Source: Coptis chinensis
Taxonomy: Eukaryota; Streptophyta; Magnoliopsida; Ranunculales; Ranunculaceae
DNA length: 64,000 nucleotides
NCBI GenBank assembly: GCA_015680905.1
Contig: CM027377.1
Coordinates: 12,858,501 to 12,922,500, forward strand
Direction of reading: 5' to 3'
Shown one piece after another: positions 11,117-23,705 of this stretch. Every line of letters begins with the position of its first letter. Positions within the stretch are counted from its first letter, which is position 1. The notes under the pieces were generated by a model. The model was not told the DNA's origin. It was given only the letters and a program-made list of their open reading frames with translations, and ran no database searches. Position numbers and translations under genes: made by a program.

Positions 11117-11802
11117 CAGAGGTGTCAAAATGGTCCTCAAACCCTCAGCCCGCATGTCCTGACCCTGCTTATGGGCCAAAAAAGCCTTCAAAATGAGGCC
11201 CTCACACATTTGTGGGCTGGGCCTATCCGGCCCTCAAGCCTTTGAGGAGAGAGTAAAGGCCTAGACTTTGAAACTTAAGCCCTCCCTTAAACCCGGCCCT
11301 CATTAGGCCCTCAACATTATTTACATATATTTTAATAATTTTTTTATAATATATTTCATTTTAGCATTAATATACTAAAAATCACTTAAAATAACGTTTA
11401 TCTATTGAGTTTGCCAACCTTATAATTCATTATAATATATTTATGAAATGAATTTAACTAATATTAATTGACTAATACAACTTTAACAAATTTTTTTAGT
11501 AGTTTGAAAGTTTAATTATGAAGTGCATTCAATATTATCATTTTTAACTAATATTTCTAAATTTATTTTGTAAATCAAATGTATAACATAATATCCAGCC
11601 TTCTTGTTTGACCCTCAAGCCAGACCCTTCAAGCCCTCCTGAGATGGTTGAGGGGTGGGTAAAAGTTTAGAGGTTTGAATATTAGCCCGACCCGACCCGG
11701 CCCTCTAGGTAAATGAGAATAGGACTGGTTCGGCACTCAAAACATGAGAGTTTCATTGTTTGAGAGACGGGCCAGCCCGGCCCGGCCCATTTGACACCAC
11801 TG
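11117..11802. mobile_element. hAT-like MITE, copy 1
   Basis: Ends are inverted: CAGAGGTGTCAAAATGG on the left and the reverse complement of CAGTGGTGTCAAATGGG on the right. CAG-starting termini fit hAT elements. The interior repeats GGCCCTCA and CAAGCCCTC words and an AT-rich core, and matches the element at 28.2-28.8 kb along most of its length. No clear 8-bp target duplication is left. It lies between the divergent starts of the zinc-finger and PRUNE-like genes. Confidence 0.65.
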
Positions 11803-12042
11803 GGAGGGAGGGAAAGAAACAAACGAAAGGAAGAGAATAATGTGGTGATGATATTCACAAAGCAGAGAAGAAGAGAACCTAATAAATGATGGCGGAATCG
11901 ACAAGAAAACGGCATTGCATTAATTTCGTCGTTTATACTCACTATATCGAATCTATAATCCTTTTCTTCTATTTATCCACCATGCATTATATTTATCTTT
12001 GTGAAACTCTCTTCATTTCTTGTTTCTTCAAACTTTAACGCA

Positions 12043-13692
12043 ATGACGGAGAAACAACAAGAACAAACTTATATTCGCAACCGTGACCATCCTTTCTTTG
12101 ATGGCATACTCAAAAGAAGCAGTTCATCTTCAGTTGATCCAGATCATAAATATCGCGGTCCAATAATTAATAGGATGAATTCAGTACCTGCTTCTTCTTC
12201 AAAAAAAGAATATGTATCATCACTCCCATCGACGCCTGGTTTTTCAGATATTTTCTCCGAAAACTCGTTTATGGAATCATCTTCAAATATTCAACTCAAT
12301 ACTCCTACACTAAAAAAGTTCCCTGTGCCACCTTCATTTTCTTTCCCTACTATACTACTAGATTTTGAAGTTCCTATATTACCTAAGCCAACAGTTGAGA
12401 GAACTTATAGTGTGGCCAAGAAGAAGTCGTCAGATACAATCAATATTCCACTTCCACCATCTGCAGCATCATTTTATTGCGGATTTACACCTCAGAATGA
12501 AGTCGTGGAATCACATGAAAGCGTTAGTCGTTTAAACTGGTATTTGAAAGCAAGAAAGGGTGATGTAACAGTTGGTTTTCCTGGAAAACTTTTACATGCT
12601 GTAATTGGACAAGAGGTAACTGATGTCAGTTCTGTCTCTTCGGTTATCATGTATGCTTTTTACTTGAATGAAACACTGCCTAAGAGTAAGCATTACTGTA
12701 CTGTGCCAGTCATTAATATGAAAAGATCAGACCTGAGTTCTCATGGTGAGATTAAATGGTTACTTGATTCATGTCATATTGATCAGTCATCCTTAATTTT
12801 CATTGACGAGATTGATCTTTCATACTATTACGAATTTGGGAGTCTTAAATTAGTCTTGTTGAATAGTCACAAGCTTTCTCACCAACATGAGATGTTTAAG
12901 GATGCCTTGGTGGAAGTCTACAATTGCAAAATGAATGAAGAGTCTGTCACTTCTGATTATCCCTGGGTAGAAACTGTTACGGTGGGCCAAACCTTGTCGT
13001 GTTGTACATCTATTGCAGAAAAGTTTTCACAGGTTTCTCCTGAGATTTTGGCGGGGCAAGGCTTCAGCCGGCTTTTGTTAGCAGCAATTCTAGTAAGTAC
13101 TGGAAATCTGAAGAACCCTCAATGCACTTCCAAGGATAAGTATATGGCGACTTTATTGATCAACGGTGCTGGTCGATATGGATGTAATGGTCTCCACCAG
13201 ATATTGAAATACAAAATGTATGACATAACTGAACTCAAAGTAGCAGATATCTTACGCAAGGATTTCAAGAAGTGGACAAGAGGTGGTAAATCTGATCAAA
13301 CTGGGTTGAATTCTAGAATGGTGGCTTCCAATATTGGGATGAGTTCTATTGGTATTTCAGTTGTACAGCTTCTTACTCATGAGGATTCTGCAACTCAAGA
13401 CATCATTAATTTCCAGCAGTCGGAGAAACTGCGTCTACTGATGATTGTTTCGGGGTACTATGATAACCAGAAGAATTTCAAAAGGGAAATCCTCGTGTCT
13501 GCTGAATCTGTGGATCTTATGAGGAATCTGCTCCACTTCTTCAATACCAATGCGTCCCAATTGCCACTTAAAGTTTTGCATCAACCAGGTCTGAGGGACG
13601 AGTTAAGAGCATTTGAGATTGACAACAAGATAACATCGAGGAAGACCATTGAGCGCCTCTTGGAAGAATTTGGTGGTACAACAAAACGGTGA
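12043..13692 (+). CDS. PRUNE-like DHH-family phosphoesterase (exopolyphosphatase-like)
   Basis: One uninterrupted exon of 549 codons. The start is the ATG at 12043; the frame is open further upstream but only from a GTG. The N-terminal ~150 residues are Ser/Pro-rich and look disordered. From about residue 180 the order matches eukaryotic PRUNE/exopolyphosphatase: GQEVTDVSSVSS (189), VINMKRSDL, IFIDEIDLSYY (DEID at 255-258), LNSHKL (274-279), then AGQGFSRLLLAAIL and a C-terminal DHHA2-like region ending RKTIERLLEEFGG. In active family members the first and third spots read DxDS and DHH/DHN; here they read DVSS and NSH, so metal binding is probably lost or changed while DEID is kept. Whether this is general in plants I cannot prove here. 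Convergent with the kinase gene 400 bp downstream; an AATATA-type polyadenylation region lies near 14010. Confidence 0.8.
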   Translation: MTEKQQEQTYIRNRDHPFFDGILKRSSSSSVDPDHKYRGPIINRMNSVPASSSKKEYVSSLPSTPGFSDIFSENSFMESSSNIQLNTPTLKKFPVPPSFSFPTILLDFEVPILPKPTVERTYSVAKKKSSDTINIPLPPSAASFYCGFTPQNEVVESHESVSRLNWYLKARKGDVTVGFPGKLLHAVIGQEVTDVSSVSSVIMYAFYLNETLPKSKHYCTVPVINMKRSDLSSHGEIKWLLDSCHIDQSSLIFIDEIDLSYYYEFGSLKLVLLNSHKLSHQHEMFKDALVEVYNCKMNEESVTSDYPWVETVTVGQTLSCCTSIAEKFSQVSPEILAGQGFSRLLLAAILVSTGNLKNPQCTSKDKYMATLLINGAGRYGCNGLHQILKYKMYDITELKVADILRKDFKKWTRGGKSDQTGLNSRMVASNIGMSSIGISVVQLLTHEDSATQDIINFQQSEKLRLLMIVSGYYDNQKNFKREILVSAESVDLMRNLLHFFNTNASQLPLKVLHQPGLRDELRAFEIDNKITSRKTIERLLEEFGGTTKR

Positions 13693-14092
13693 TGAAGATC
13701 TCCATTGGCAAATGGGGAGGAGACACTATTCCTTGTAGGCTTGTACATTTAACTTGTTTCTGTTGTTATTTTTCAGTTGTATGAAAGTGCAGTGGTTTGA
13801 GTTATGGTTTAAATAACAGATATGGTGATTATAGTTGTGTGATAATATGAGACAATGGTAGGATTGTAGCACCTGTTTTTGGAACTAAAGTTTCTGGAAA
13901 GTATCCGTCTCTTTAACATTGCTTTATTTTCTATGTGAGCTTTGTGTAAGGCAAAACTTTGTACTATTCAACTCAAAGAATGTTTTGTGTACAGAGAAGA
14001 ATTGTAATATATAAAAGAAAGAGAAACTGTATACATATATTTGTGTAAGCTAACTAAATCTGATGATGTATTCACAATTTCAAGGGCTCTAT

Positions 14093-17000
14093 TCAAGCGT
14101 CTTTAGTGCTTTTGGTCGGAGATGAGTGTATGAATTCCTTTTTATTATCATCGTTAGAAATCTTGATCAGCATCAATAATACCTCCTTCATATTTGGTCT
14201 AGCCTGTGGTGCCTCTGCAGTGCAACGCAGTCCAATCTTTAATAATTCACATATCTCTTCTGCACCCTCAGTAAGCCCATGTCCAAGAACCAACACTGGA
14301 ACCACTAGACTCAATCCTTGCCGTCCATTATCTCCAATGACTCGTCTAGCCCATTCTAGCAGACACTCTTCCCCTCCATCCACAGCTCGCCTTGCAGTTG
14401 CCAACTCCATTGCTAGTATTCCAAAGCTATAAACATCACCCTTCGTAGTTGCATGCCATGTGTGTCCATACTCAGGTGCCACGTATCCTACTGTTCCAGC
14501 TACTATTGTGCTCACATGGCTTTCTCCGGCACCCACCACTCTAGCCAGTCCGAAGTCTGTAACATGAGCTGTGCCTTCCCTATCTAATAGAACATTACTA
14601 GCCTTCACATCACGGTGAACAATTGCTGGATAACACTCGTGGTGGAGAAACACTAAAGCTCGTGCTACACCAATCGCCACTTCAATACGCCTGCGCCATG
14701 TCAACCTCATCCGGTCTGTCAAAAGATCCTCCAAGCTCCCTCCTTCCATGTATTCATACACTAATAGCTTTTGTGATCCATTAAGGCACCATCCATATAG
14801 TGTTACAAGGTTTGCGTGTGGCCACCCTATATCAGTACTACTCAAAACTTCCATTTCCGCATGAAACTCTCTCTCCCCTTCAGGACCTTCTCTCTGTAGC
14901 TTCTTTACGGCTATTTCTCTTCCATCGGGCAACATACCATGGTAAACAGTACCAAATCCACCCTTCCCAATAATCCTTTCTTCCGAGAGGTTCCGTGTAG
15001 CCTTCAAGATATCAAAATATGTAAACGCTGTTTTGTCCAAGCGAATAATCTTTATGGAATCTGATAATAGTGGTGATGATCCACAGGAACTAGATGCTAT
15101 GTCATGGCGGTATTTAGTGTCTTCTAACAGAAAACCTGGTGGGCCTGCTGGTTGTTTAGCAACTAAGCAGAATATGAACGAAAGAAGTCCACATACTAAG
15201 AGTGTAAAAGTTAGTATCAGGAACACCAAGAATGCAGCCATACTTGTAGGTTTTCTTGATTTTCCACCAGCATTTGTGATTGACGGGGTCCCTGCACCGC
15301 TGTTGTTCCGAAGAGATAGAATTTGTAAGAGTGGGTCACCAAGAAAAGAGTCACGCTCAAATGTTGCTAGCTGCCCAGTCAATGGAATCACTCCTGAGAT
15401 TAACGGATTGTAGGAGACATTGAACTTGCTTAGCTCAGTCAAGTTGTTTAAGCTCGTTGGAAACACTCCAGAGAAATTGTTGAATGACAAATCCAGATTT
15501 TGTAAACACTTAACAGTTCCAAGTTCTGATGGAATTTCACCAGAAAATGCGTTGTGAGATATGTTGAGCACGACGAGTGGCATCCTCACAATTTCTCGGG
15601 GCAATTTACCAGAGAAATTATTCATTCCCAGGTGCAATAGACTGAAGTTCTGCATCCGACCAACCTCTGGGGGAACTTCACCACTTAACTGATTTCCAGA
15701 GAGCTGTACATATCCCGAGATTTGTAGTGTTCGGACTGTTGAACCACCGAGACAGATTTGGAAAACGCCATAACCCTTCAGTAGCTTGTTCCAAAGACTT
15801 CTGCAACTCTTCCTTGTGAGGAGAGTGTATACAAAGCTGAAAGGTGGATAGTCCGCAGGGAGCCACCGCCTCATTGCTAAGCACTCCCCAGAACCAGCGG
15901 GGCCCTCTTTGCTCTGCCTATTCAACAAGAAAGTTGAAGTTATATTTATCCCAATATTTGGGAGTTGGGGTGGTATTTTTCCAGATAATTGGTTGTTGGC
16001 AAGGTTTAGCCATAATAAGCTTCCACAGTTTCCAATCTCTGGTGGAATTTCTCCAGTAAGCGAATTATTGGCTAGCATCAACCACAAGAGCGAACTCAAC
16101 TTTCCCAATGTTGGAGGAATTGCTCCAGTTAGCATATTGTAGGAGAGATCTAGAGCTTGGAGGCCCGAGAGATTTCCAAATTCAAAAGGAATATTACCTG
16201 TGAATTGGTTATGAGCAAGGTACAGGTATTTCAAGCTTGACATATTTGAGAATTCAACTGGTATTGCAGTAGAGAAGTTGTTGTAGCTGAGGTCTAACCG
16301 ACTAACATTCCCCAGTTTCAGAATTCCCGAAGTATGTATGCCTCCTGTATATGAGTTACTGTGCAATACAAGATATTTGACCTGCATAAACCTTCCGAAG
16401 ATTTCCTGTATATCTCCTCCAAAACCATTTCTGCTCATATCTAAGAACGACAGGTTGCTACAGTTCAATAGAGATTCAGGAACCTCTTTGAAGAACTTGT
16501 TCTTTCCTAGTACCAAGACTTCAAGATTAGAAAGTGATCCTATACTGGCAGGGACTCGGCCAGTGAAGTTGTTTCCCCATAGGACTAATGAAGATAAAGA
16601 TATGCAGTTTGCAATTTGTTCTGGAACCTGTCCATAGAAATGATTCTCCGATAAATCTAAAACCTTCAGATTGCAACCCTGGGGAAAAGTGGACGTCAGG
16701 AGTTCGCCCGTCAGGTTATTCTCTGAAACTGAGAATTCTTGTAACCTTGGGAAGCCTAACCATAACTGGCCAGTGAAATTATTTGAGCTAAGATCGAGAT
16801 ACTGTAATGCAGGACAGTCATTGAAGCAGTTATCTATCTTTCCTTTGAATCTATTCGACGAAATATTCAGAAGGATCAAGTTTTGGCACATAGCTGGGAA
16901 ACTCAACTGAACTTCACCAACAAGCCTATTAACAGTCAGGTCAAGTGCCTCTAAGCTGTTTAATCCAGTCAAGTTGAACTCTCCTTCAAGTATATTGTGA

Positions 17001-18057
17001 GATAAATTTAGGTGCTTGAGCTTACTGCATCCATTTAAATCATCAGGGATCACACCACCAATTGTGTTCGCCGAGAGATCCAAATCTGTAAGTTCAGTTA
17101 AAGCAGAGAAGTTTCCAAACATGTTGCCAGACATGTTGCAATTGGACAGATATATACGGGTGACTCTTTCATTATTACAGGTAATATCTGGCCAGTCACA
17201 AGGATTCGAATTCGTGTCACCCCATCTCACATATCGGCCTCGGTTAACTTTGTTCTGCGACAGAAGAAATGATTTGAGCTGGAGTAGAACTTCTCTGTCT
17301 GTCTCTGGAGTATTTCCAGAAACTACTTGTCCTGCCATAAACAGAGCAAGTTTTTAGAAAATCCTAAAAGATGGTAAATTTTTTTGCTAAAAATATATTA
17401 GAAAACAGAACAAGAAAATCTACAACTGGCTCAATGTGTGGACAACTCACAAGTAACTTCTAACAACAGAACTCTACTATTTTGTCTGTTAATAGTCTAC
17501 TCGAGTGAATTTTAAAGAAGATTAATTTGAACACTAGAGTATACCAAGAAACTTGCATTACCAATAAGAAAAAATAACAATTAAGAAGCATGGCATAGTT
17601 CAGATTTTGTGAAAACTTATGAGAATTCAGAATGACTAACAGGAGGTGTTAAATGAGAGTTCAGCAAAAGTAGCTTCCATGGAGAAAATTTCTCCTATTT
17701 GGACTAATGGCGCGAAGCATATATAGAAAATTTCATACAAGATTAGTGAGAAGAACTCAGGAAGAATTCCACCAGAAAATGTTTGAAAAAAATCGGAAAC
17801 AAATTATAGTAACTTGAAATTTTGAACAGTGGCTAATTTCAAAGTTTAAAATCACAGAAAAAAATATATACTCAGTCCGTAATGAAACCGCCTAACAGAA
17901 TCACAATCATATCTAATAGTAAAGAGTTACTGATCTCATTTAAAACAGGCTTGCCAATCAAAAAAAAAAAAAATATTAGAACTGTACTAGTACCTGTGAT
18001 CAGAAGGAAGAACATGATTGCATAGAACCCGCAAAAATCCCTTTCGCCTTCAGACAT
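14093..18057 (-). CDS. LRR receptor-like kinase, At1g74360 (NILR1) type
   Basis: Two exons: 18057-17994 encodes the start and signal peptide (MSEGERDFCGFYAIMFFLLI), and 17331-14093 encodes the rest, joining in phase to give 1,100 residues. An in-frame ATG lies in the intron at 17338, but starting there would lose the signal peptide. The order is signal peptide, LRR N-terminal cap (LLQLKSFL, then a CDW motif), about twenty LRRs, an island of ~75 residues with GSGECLAMRRWLPADYPPFS, more LRRs, a transmembrane helix at about 719-745, and a Ser/Thr kinase. Visible kinase parts are GKGGFGTV near 810, AVKK, HRDVKASN at 927 and DFG at 947. All are intact and it is an RD kinase. It resembles Arabidopsis At1g74360/NILR1, linked to immune recognition of nematodes, and should act at the plasma membrane. 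Ligand and partner are inferred only by similarity. Confidence 0.92.
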
Positions 18058-19248
18058 GATTCCTAAGCGTTTTAAGCCTTTCTCTTCACTTTCAAAGAAT
18101 GTTTATTCACATGTAGTTAAGAAGATGTCTTCTTAATATGAACACCAAACAATTTTCTTGCAAAACTCTTATGAAGATTTTCATAGAAGAACTAAAAACT
18201 AGAAAAGTCTATGAAGAATATGGAAAGAGAGATACGCGCGCCTGCAGTGCAAAGACTGAAAAACGAAACTTGGAAGAAATGCTCGTCGTTATAGTTTTTT
18301 TTTTGTCCTTTTTCATATTCATATTCAAAGTTGATCATATTATATATTTATGTTATTTAATTGACGTTTTTTAAATTGAGAATATATTTACCGTTCTCAT
18401 TTAGTAGGAAGACTTTTGGTACAGAAGATTAGAAGATTTTGAGGGTGAGAAAAATATACACGCGGTTCAAGCCGCCCATCTTGACCACCCGTTTATGGTT
18501 CAAGCTTAACTGGCTGCTCAAGGTTTTCTTAGTTTCTTTGATGGACTTACGGGGACCAAATGACCAATACATTTTATTTCCACATCTGTTTCTCAAAATT
18601 CCTTGCATACAACATACGAGCACTAGTAGGTCCCAGCTTGTCACACACTGGCTAGTACATTGACAAGTACGTTCAACTGTTCAAGCTCGGTTCAAACAAG
18701 CGCAAAATATGTTCAGATTGGGCGAGCCAGAAACGGGTACTAGTCGAGCTTCAATAAAGTTCAAGCTCAGCTTGTGTGTTAAATGGCTTCAATAATTTGT
18801 AACACGAGTCACTTATCAGGTAGTTTCTTGTCAAACATTTCACAGTATTTTAACTAAAAATCATGGGCCATAGTGCCATATTTTAACTTAAAAACATTTA
18901 GAGCGGCCTTATATTTCCTGCCATACAAAAGGGAGAAAATAGAGACAAACTCACGAACATGGTGTACAAAATATGAATTCTATACACGTGCATAAGGGGC
19001 ACATCCTAACGTTGGAAAAAGATTGAAATCATAATATAGCATTTTAAAGGTGTTCAATGGCGTATCATGAAAGGGAAGTCTACAAAGTCTAAAAACTCTT
19101 TTATTCAGTCTCGACGATAAATCCTACCAGAAATCAACTAGGATGTCCTTGTCAGCGGGTGACACGAAGTTTGAATATTATGTTTCTTATTACATTTGCT
19201 TGACGAATTTGGAAATCGGAACTAACGGTCATATACAATTTGGTTGAG
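18058..19248. other. Upstream region of the receptor kinase; nothing else recognised
   Basis: Contains the presumed promoter of the receptor kinase on the minus strand. The stretch 18460-18790 repeats GTTCAAGC-like words on both strands, which suggests an old repetitive element, but no ends could be defined. Confidence 0.35.
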
Positions 19249-19253
19249 AGTAT

Positions 19254-20003
19254 TATTGGGAAAACGATACCAATCGATCCATACTAAGATAGTTTGCATC
19301 TAGACAATCTACTACTCCAATAAAAATATATAATTTTTCACTACAACCAATAACTACAACATAAACTATGGGTATAACTATCATAAATAAACAATAGAAA
19401 TATAAAGCAAGTAAAACATATTACAACACAAAGATGTACCGTGGTTCGACCAATGATGTCTACTTCCATAAGAGCTAATCCTTTTATAAGTATAGGAATG
19501 AAGATTACAATCACTCCTCTCAAGTCTCTCCACTTTACTAGATCACTCATATCTTTTTACAAGCTTTTCTCTTTACAAGGATTTTTTCTCAATTTTGATT
19601 GCTTTCAAAATTGGGTTTCTATTCAAGACTTGGTTTTCCAAATCCTAACTTCTGTTTTTATAGTAATCTGAAATTTCGTAGCGTCAAAAATTTCGGTTTC
19701 TTTCATAGAAAAATCGAACACGAAATGTTAAGGCATGAGCTCTGGCCATTTTGGCAAGACCAATTTGATGCGATCGCAGCGCTCTTTATTTTTCCATCCC
19801 AAAACTTCAGTAGACGTGTTTCGTGAGAGGCTGAAAAAAAACTAGCACCTTGGTCACGGCAAGGGTGCGGGCGCACCTTGGTCACGGCAAGGGTGCGGGT
19901 GCACCTTGGTCACGGCCAATTTGAACGCGAGCGAGCTCAGACCTCTTCACACGAACAATACCTATTTTTCTCTTTCTTTCTCATGTGAGGAATAACTCCA
20001 ACA
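19254..20003 (-). repeat. 3' LTR of the copia element
   Basis: 750 bp from the AGTAT target duplication to ACTCCAACA. It contains three copies of a 28-bp unit starting GCACCTTGGTCACGGCAAG at 19845, 19873 and 19901 (the third is incomplete). The surviving 5' LTR piece at 23.7-23.87 kb has only one degenerate unit, so this small array changed length after or between insertions. Confidence 0.8.
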
Positions 20004-20274
20004 ATCTCCTCCTTCTGAACAGTGAGGGTGGATACCTCCATGCATTCCCAAATCAACAGGAGGAGTGTGTTACCATTCCGGTGGTAGCATAACAAATATC
20101 AAACTTACCTTTCGGTAAGACTTTGGTCATCATATCCGTCCTGTTCTTGTCAGTATGAATATTCTCAATACACAAATGTTTGTCTTCGAGAACTTCTCTA
20201 ATCTAATGATATCGCACATGTATGTGCTTGGATCTAGAATGAAAACTCGGATTCTTGCTAAAATGGATGGCGCT

Positions 20275-22760
20275 CTAACTGTCACATAGAACTACAAATT
20301 GTTTTTGCTTTAGCCTTTGTTCATCGAAGAACCTCTTCATCCATAGCATCTCTTTCCAACACTCAGTGGCTGCAATATACTCGACTTCTGTAGTGGAGAG
20401 GGCAACACATTTTTGCAACTTAGATTGCCAAGAAACTGCTCCCCCTGCAAAAGTAAACAGATAACCGGAGGTAGACTTCATCGAGTCAATATCACCTGCC
20501 ATGTCTGCATCTGTGTAGCCTTCAAGCAAGGTCTTACTTCCACCAAAATATAAACACACCTTGGAAGTGCCCTTGAGATATCTCAATATCCACTTAACAC
20601 CTTTCCAATGCTCTTTACCCAGATTTGACAGAAAATGGCTTGCCACACCAACGGGTAATATCCGGTTTTGTACACACCATTGCATACATCAAGCTGCCCA
20701 TTGCGGATGCATAAGGAATCTTTTCCATTTGACTTTGCTCATCCTCACCCTTTGGACACATATCTTTGGTCATGCGGAACTGGCCACCAAGCATACAACT
20801 GACTGGCTTCGCTTGATTCATGTTGAATCTCTTCAACACCTTCTCAATGTAGCTTTCTTGAGAAAGCTACAACTTCCCACTCTTTCTGTCACGAGTGATC
20901 CGCATCCCAAGTATCTACTTTGCTTGACCCAAATCCTTCATCTCAAAGGATTTACTCAAGTCTTTCTTCAGCTTGGATATCTTGTTAATGTTCTAGCCAA
21001 CTATCAACATATCATCCACATACAACAAGAGTACTATGAAATCCCATCTTAAAATTTCTGAACAAACACACAATGATCGGAAGCGGACTTCATGTAGTCA
21101 TGTTTCACCATAAAGGAATCAAACTTTATGTACCACTGTCTCGAAAATTCTTTCTTAGTTTGCATACCAGGTGTTTCTTGCCTTTGACCTCAAACCCCTC
21201 TGGTTGATTCATGTAGATATCTTCTTCAAGATCTCCATGAAGAAAAGCTGTCTTGACATTTAGTTGCTCAACCTCTAGATTCATCCTTGTGGTCAGACCC
21301 AATACCACCCTGATAGAAGTCATCTTAACTACATGAGAGAAAATTTCATCAAAGTTAATACCTTTCCTTTGACCAAATCCCTTCATAACAAGGCGAGCTT
21401 TGTGTCTTGGATGTGAATTATTCTCCTCATGCTTGACTTTATAGATCCACTTATTCTTGAGAACTTTTCTTATTTTCGATTTCTCAACTAAGTCATAAGT
21501 GTGATTCTTATGCAAAGAATCCATCTCATCATGCATGACCTTCAACCACTTCTCTTTGTCTGTACCTTCAAGAGCCTCTTGATAGTACATATGTTCTCCA
21601 TCATCAGATAGTAAAATATACGTATGTGGTTGGTACCTGGTTGAAGCTTGTCTCTCTCTGTCTGACCTTCTTACCCCATCTTCTTGTGGCTCAGGAGGAT
21701 GCACTTTATTTTGCTTAGGTGGTGGTTTATGCACTTCATCTGCATCTTCTATATCAATAGGTTCTATCCCATCATGAGCAATAGAATCATCATCATGAGC
21801 TTCAAACTCATGGTTATCTGCATTCTCAATGCTTTCTGCATGTTCCACAATATGAACTTCTGGTTCTAAGTTAACAAGATCATCAATGAAAGCTTCTAGC
21901 TTCTCACCATTCTCAAAGTCTGTTATTGTTTGGTCTTCCAAAAACATAACATCTCGACTTCGGATTACCGTCTTGTTGATCGGATCATAAAGTTTGTAGC
22001 CAAACTTCTCATCCCCATAACCTAGAAAAATGCACTGCTTGGCTTTGTCATCAAACTTGGATCTCTCATCCTTTGGAATATGAACAAATTCCCTACACCC
22101 AAATAACCTCAAGTATCCATAATCAACATCTCTGCCTGACCATGCTCTCTCTGGATAATCACTATTTAGAGGCTTCGAATGCGATAGATTGATCACATGT
22201 ACAGCTGTGCGCATTGCTTCTACCCAGTAACTCCTATGTAACTTAGAGTGAGACAACATGCATTTCATCCTCTCTACAATGGTCTGGTTCATCTTCTCGG
22301 CTATATCATTGTGTTGCGGTGTCTTGGGAACTGTCTGCTCATGACGAATCCCATGACTCTTACAATACTCTTCAAATGGCCCAATATACTTTCCCTCATT
22401 ATCTGAACGAATACACTTCAAAGGCTTTCTTGTCTCTTTTTCCACCATGCTATGGAAAATCTTGAACACGCCAAGTACTTCATCCTTAATCTTCAAACTA
22501 TATGCCCATACCTTTCTTGACGCATCATCGATGAAAGTCAAGAAGTACAAAGCTCCCCCATATGACTTCACTTTTATAGGACCACATAAATCTGTGTGTA
22601 CTAGCTCAAGGACATTCTCCTTGCAGTGAGAGGGGAATCTTTGGAAAGACACCCTGTGTTGCTTTCCAACCAAACAATAAGTACACCTATTTAAATGCGT
22701 ACCTTTGATGTTTGGTAGGGCCTTTTGTTTGGCAATAACTTCCATACATTTTTCTCCCAT
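20275..22760 (-). pseudogene. Copia pol remnant (integrase, reverse transcriptase, RNase H)
   Basis: The 22760-21126 part is one frame of 544 residues. It has an integrase zinc-region tail, LELVHTDLCGP, the CIRSDNEGKY Asp site and TPQHNDIAEKMN with the Glu, where most copias have HNG. Then comes the RT start NKWIYKVKHEEN..ARLVMKGFGQ and QLNVKTAFLHGDL. In active copias this last motif is DVKTAF; here the Asp is Asn, which should kill polymerisation. The YVDDML box (about 21010) is followed by stops. The RNase H part at 20275-20685 has GYTDADMAGD and ALSTTEVEYIA. Frame breaks separate the parts. Family is certain; activity is excluded. Confidence 0.88.
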
Positions 22761-22928
22761 ATGACACGGTCTCTTATGTCATAGTTCGGAGGAAACTTCT
22801 TCTTGTGCCGTATTTAACTCTATTTTACACAAACTAGCCTGTGTCTTGTAAAGCGAGCAAGTTTTCTTTCCTTTGGCTACTACAATGGAACCTCTGCTCA
22901 GTTTCCATATCCCTTTACCAAACAAGTT

Positions 22929-23705
22929 TTAAAAGTCATCATCATCTAACTTCCCAGCAGAAATTAGGCTTAACCGAATGTCAGGGAGATGTCTTATATC
23001 CTTGAGTGTCAAGGTGTAGCCGATATTGGTTTCTACATGAACATCACCAATGCCTATAATCTTAGAGACGCTACTGTTATCCATCTTTACCTCAGCAAAT
23101 TCACCACAGTTGTAGGTAGTGAAGAATCCCCTGTGCAGTGTGACGTGATAAGATGATCTTGTATCTATCACCCACTCTGTATCCTAGCATGAGGTACTAA
23201 CACAACACTCACCATAATCTGACACAATTTCTATTAGACCATCGTCTACTAGTGCGGTAGTATCTCAGCCTATACTTCTGTTCCTCTTTACCATGTCTTT
23301 ATGCCCTTGGTGGCACAATAGTAACATTATTGTTTATCTGCCTTAGGAGTTTTAGTTTCACCCCTAGATTTGCTTCTGTCATCACCTCTAGAATGAGATA
23401 GTTTTCTGCTCTTATCTCTCCCCCGCTTCTCTGTGACAAGGATCTCTGAGTGAGAGGAGCTGCTTTGTGAACCCCTTCTTGTCTCCTCATTCAACAATGC
23501 CCTGGTAACTATCTCTATGGAAATAATTTCATCCTTAGCGACTTCGCCAAGAGAAACTGCTACTGTCTCCTAATTGTCGGGTAGAGAGTTTAATAGGAAC
23601 AAAGTCTCAACTTCGTCACCTATATCAATCTTTATCAAATCCAACTGATTGATGGTATTCTGTACTTCATTAGTTAACATGACTCCATCTAACAACCAAA
23701 ACAGA
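22929..23705 (-). pseudogene. Copia gag and protease remnant
   Basis: Minus-strand pieces of gag: NQLDLIKIDIGDEVETLFLL and NSLPDN followed by TAG where other copias have Trp (SLPDSW). Then come an Arg/Ser-rich stretch and a damaged zinc knuckle (CYYCATKGH). At 23171-22929 is a protease-like segment with DTRSSYHVTLHRGFF, resembling the DSGAS(x)H(x)T region of copia protease but starting IDTRSS. The N-terminal part of gag is missing because the 5' end was deleted. Confidence 0.75.

Noticed and set aside
11117..11802. 8-bp hAT target duplication
   Set aside because: The flanking octamers GGGCTGGG and GGAGGGAG agree at too few positions to count, so the hAT call rests on the termini only.
12001..12042. 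In-frame upstream extension of the PRUNE-like gene starting at GTG
   Set aside because: GTG is not a usual eukaryotic nuclear start; the ATG at 12043 is in frame and has AACGCAATGAC context.
14106..17357. Several long plus-strand frames opposite the receptor kinase
   Set aside because: They are antisense shadows of the LRR and kinase codons and show no domain of their own.
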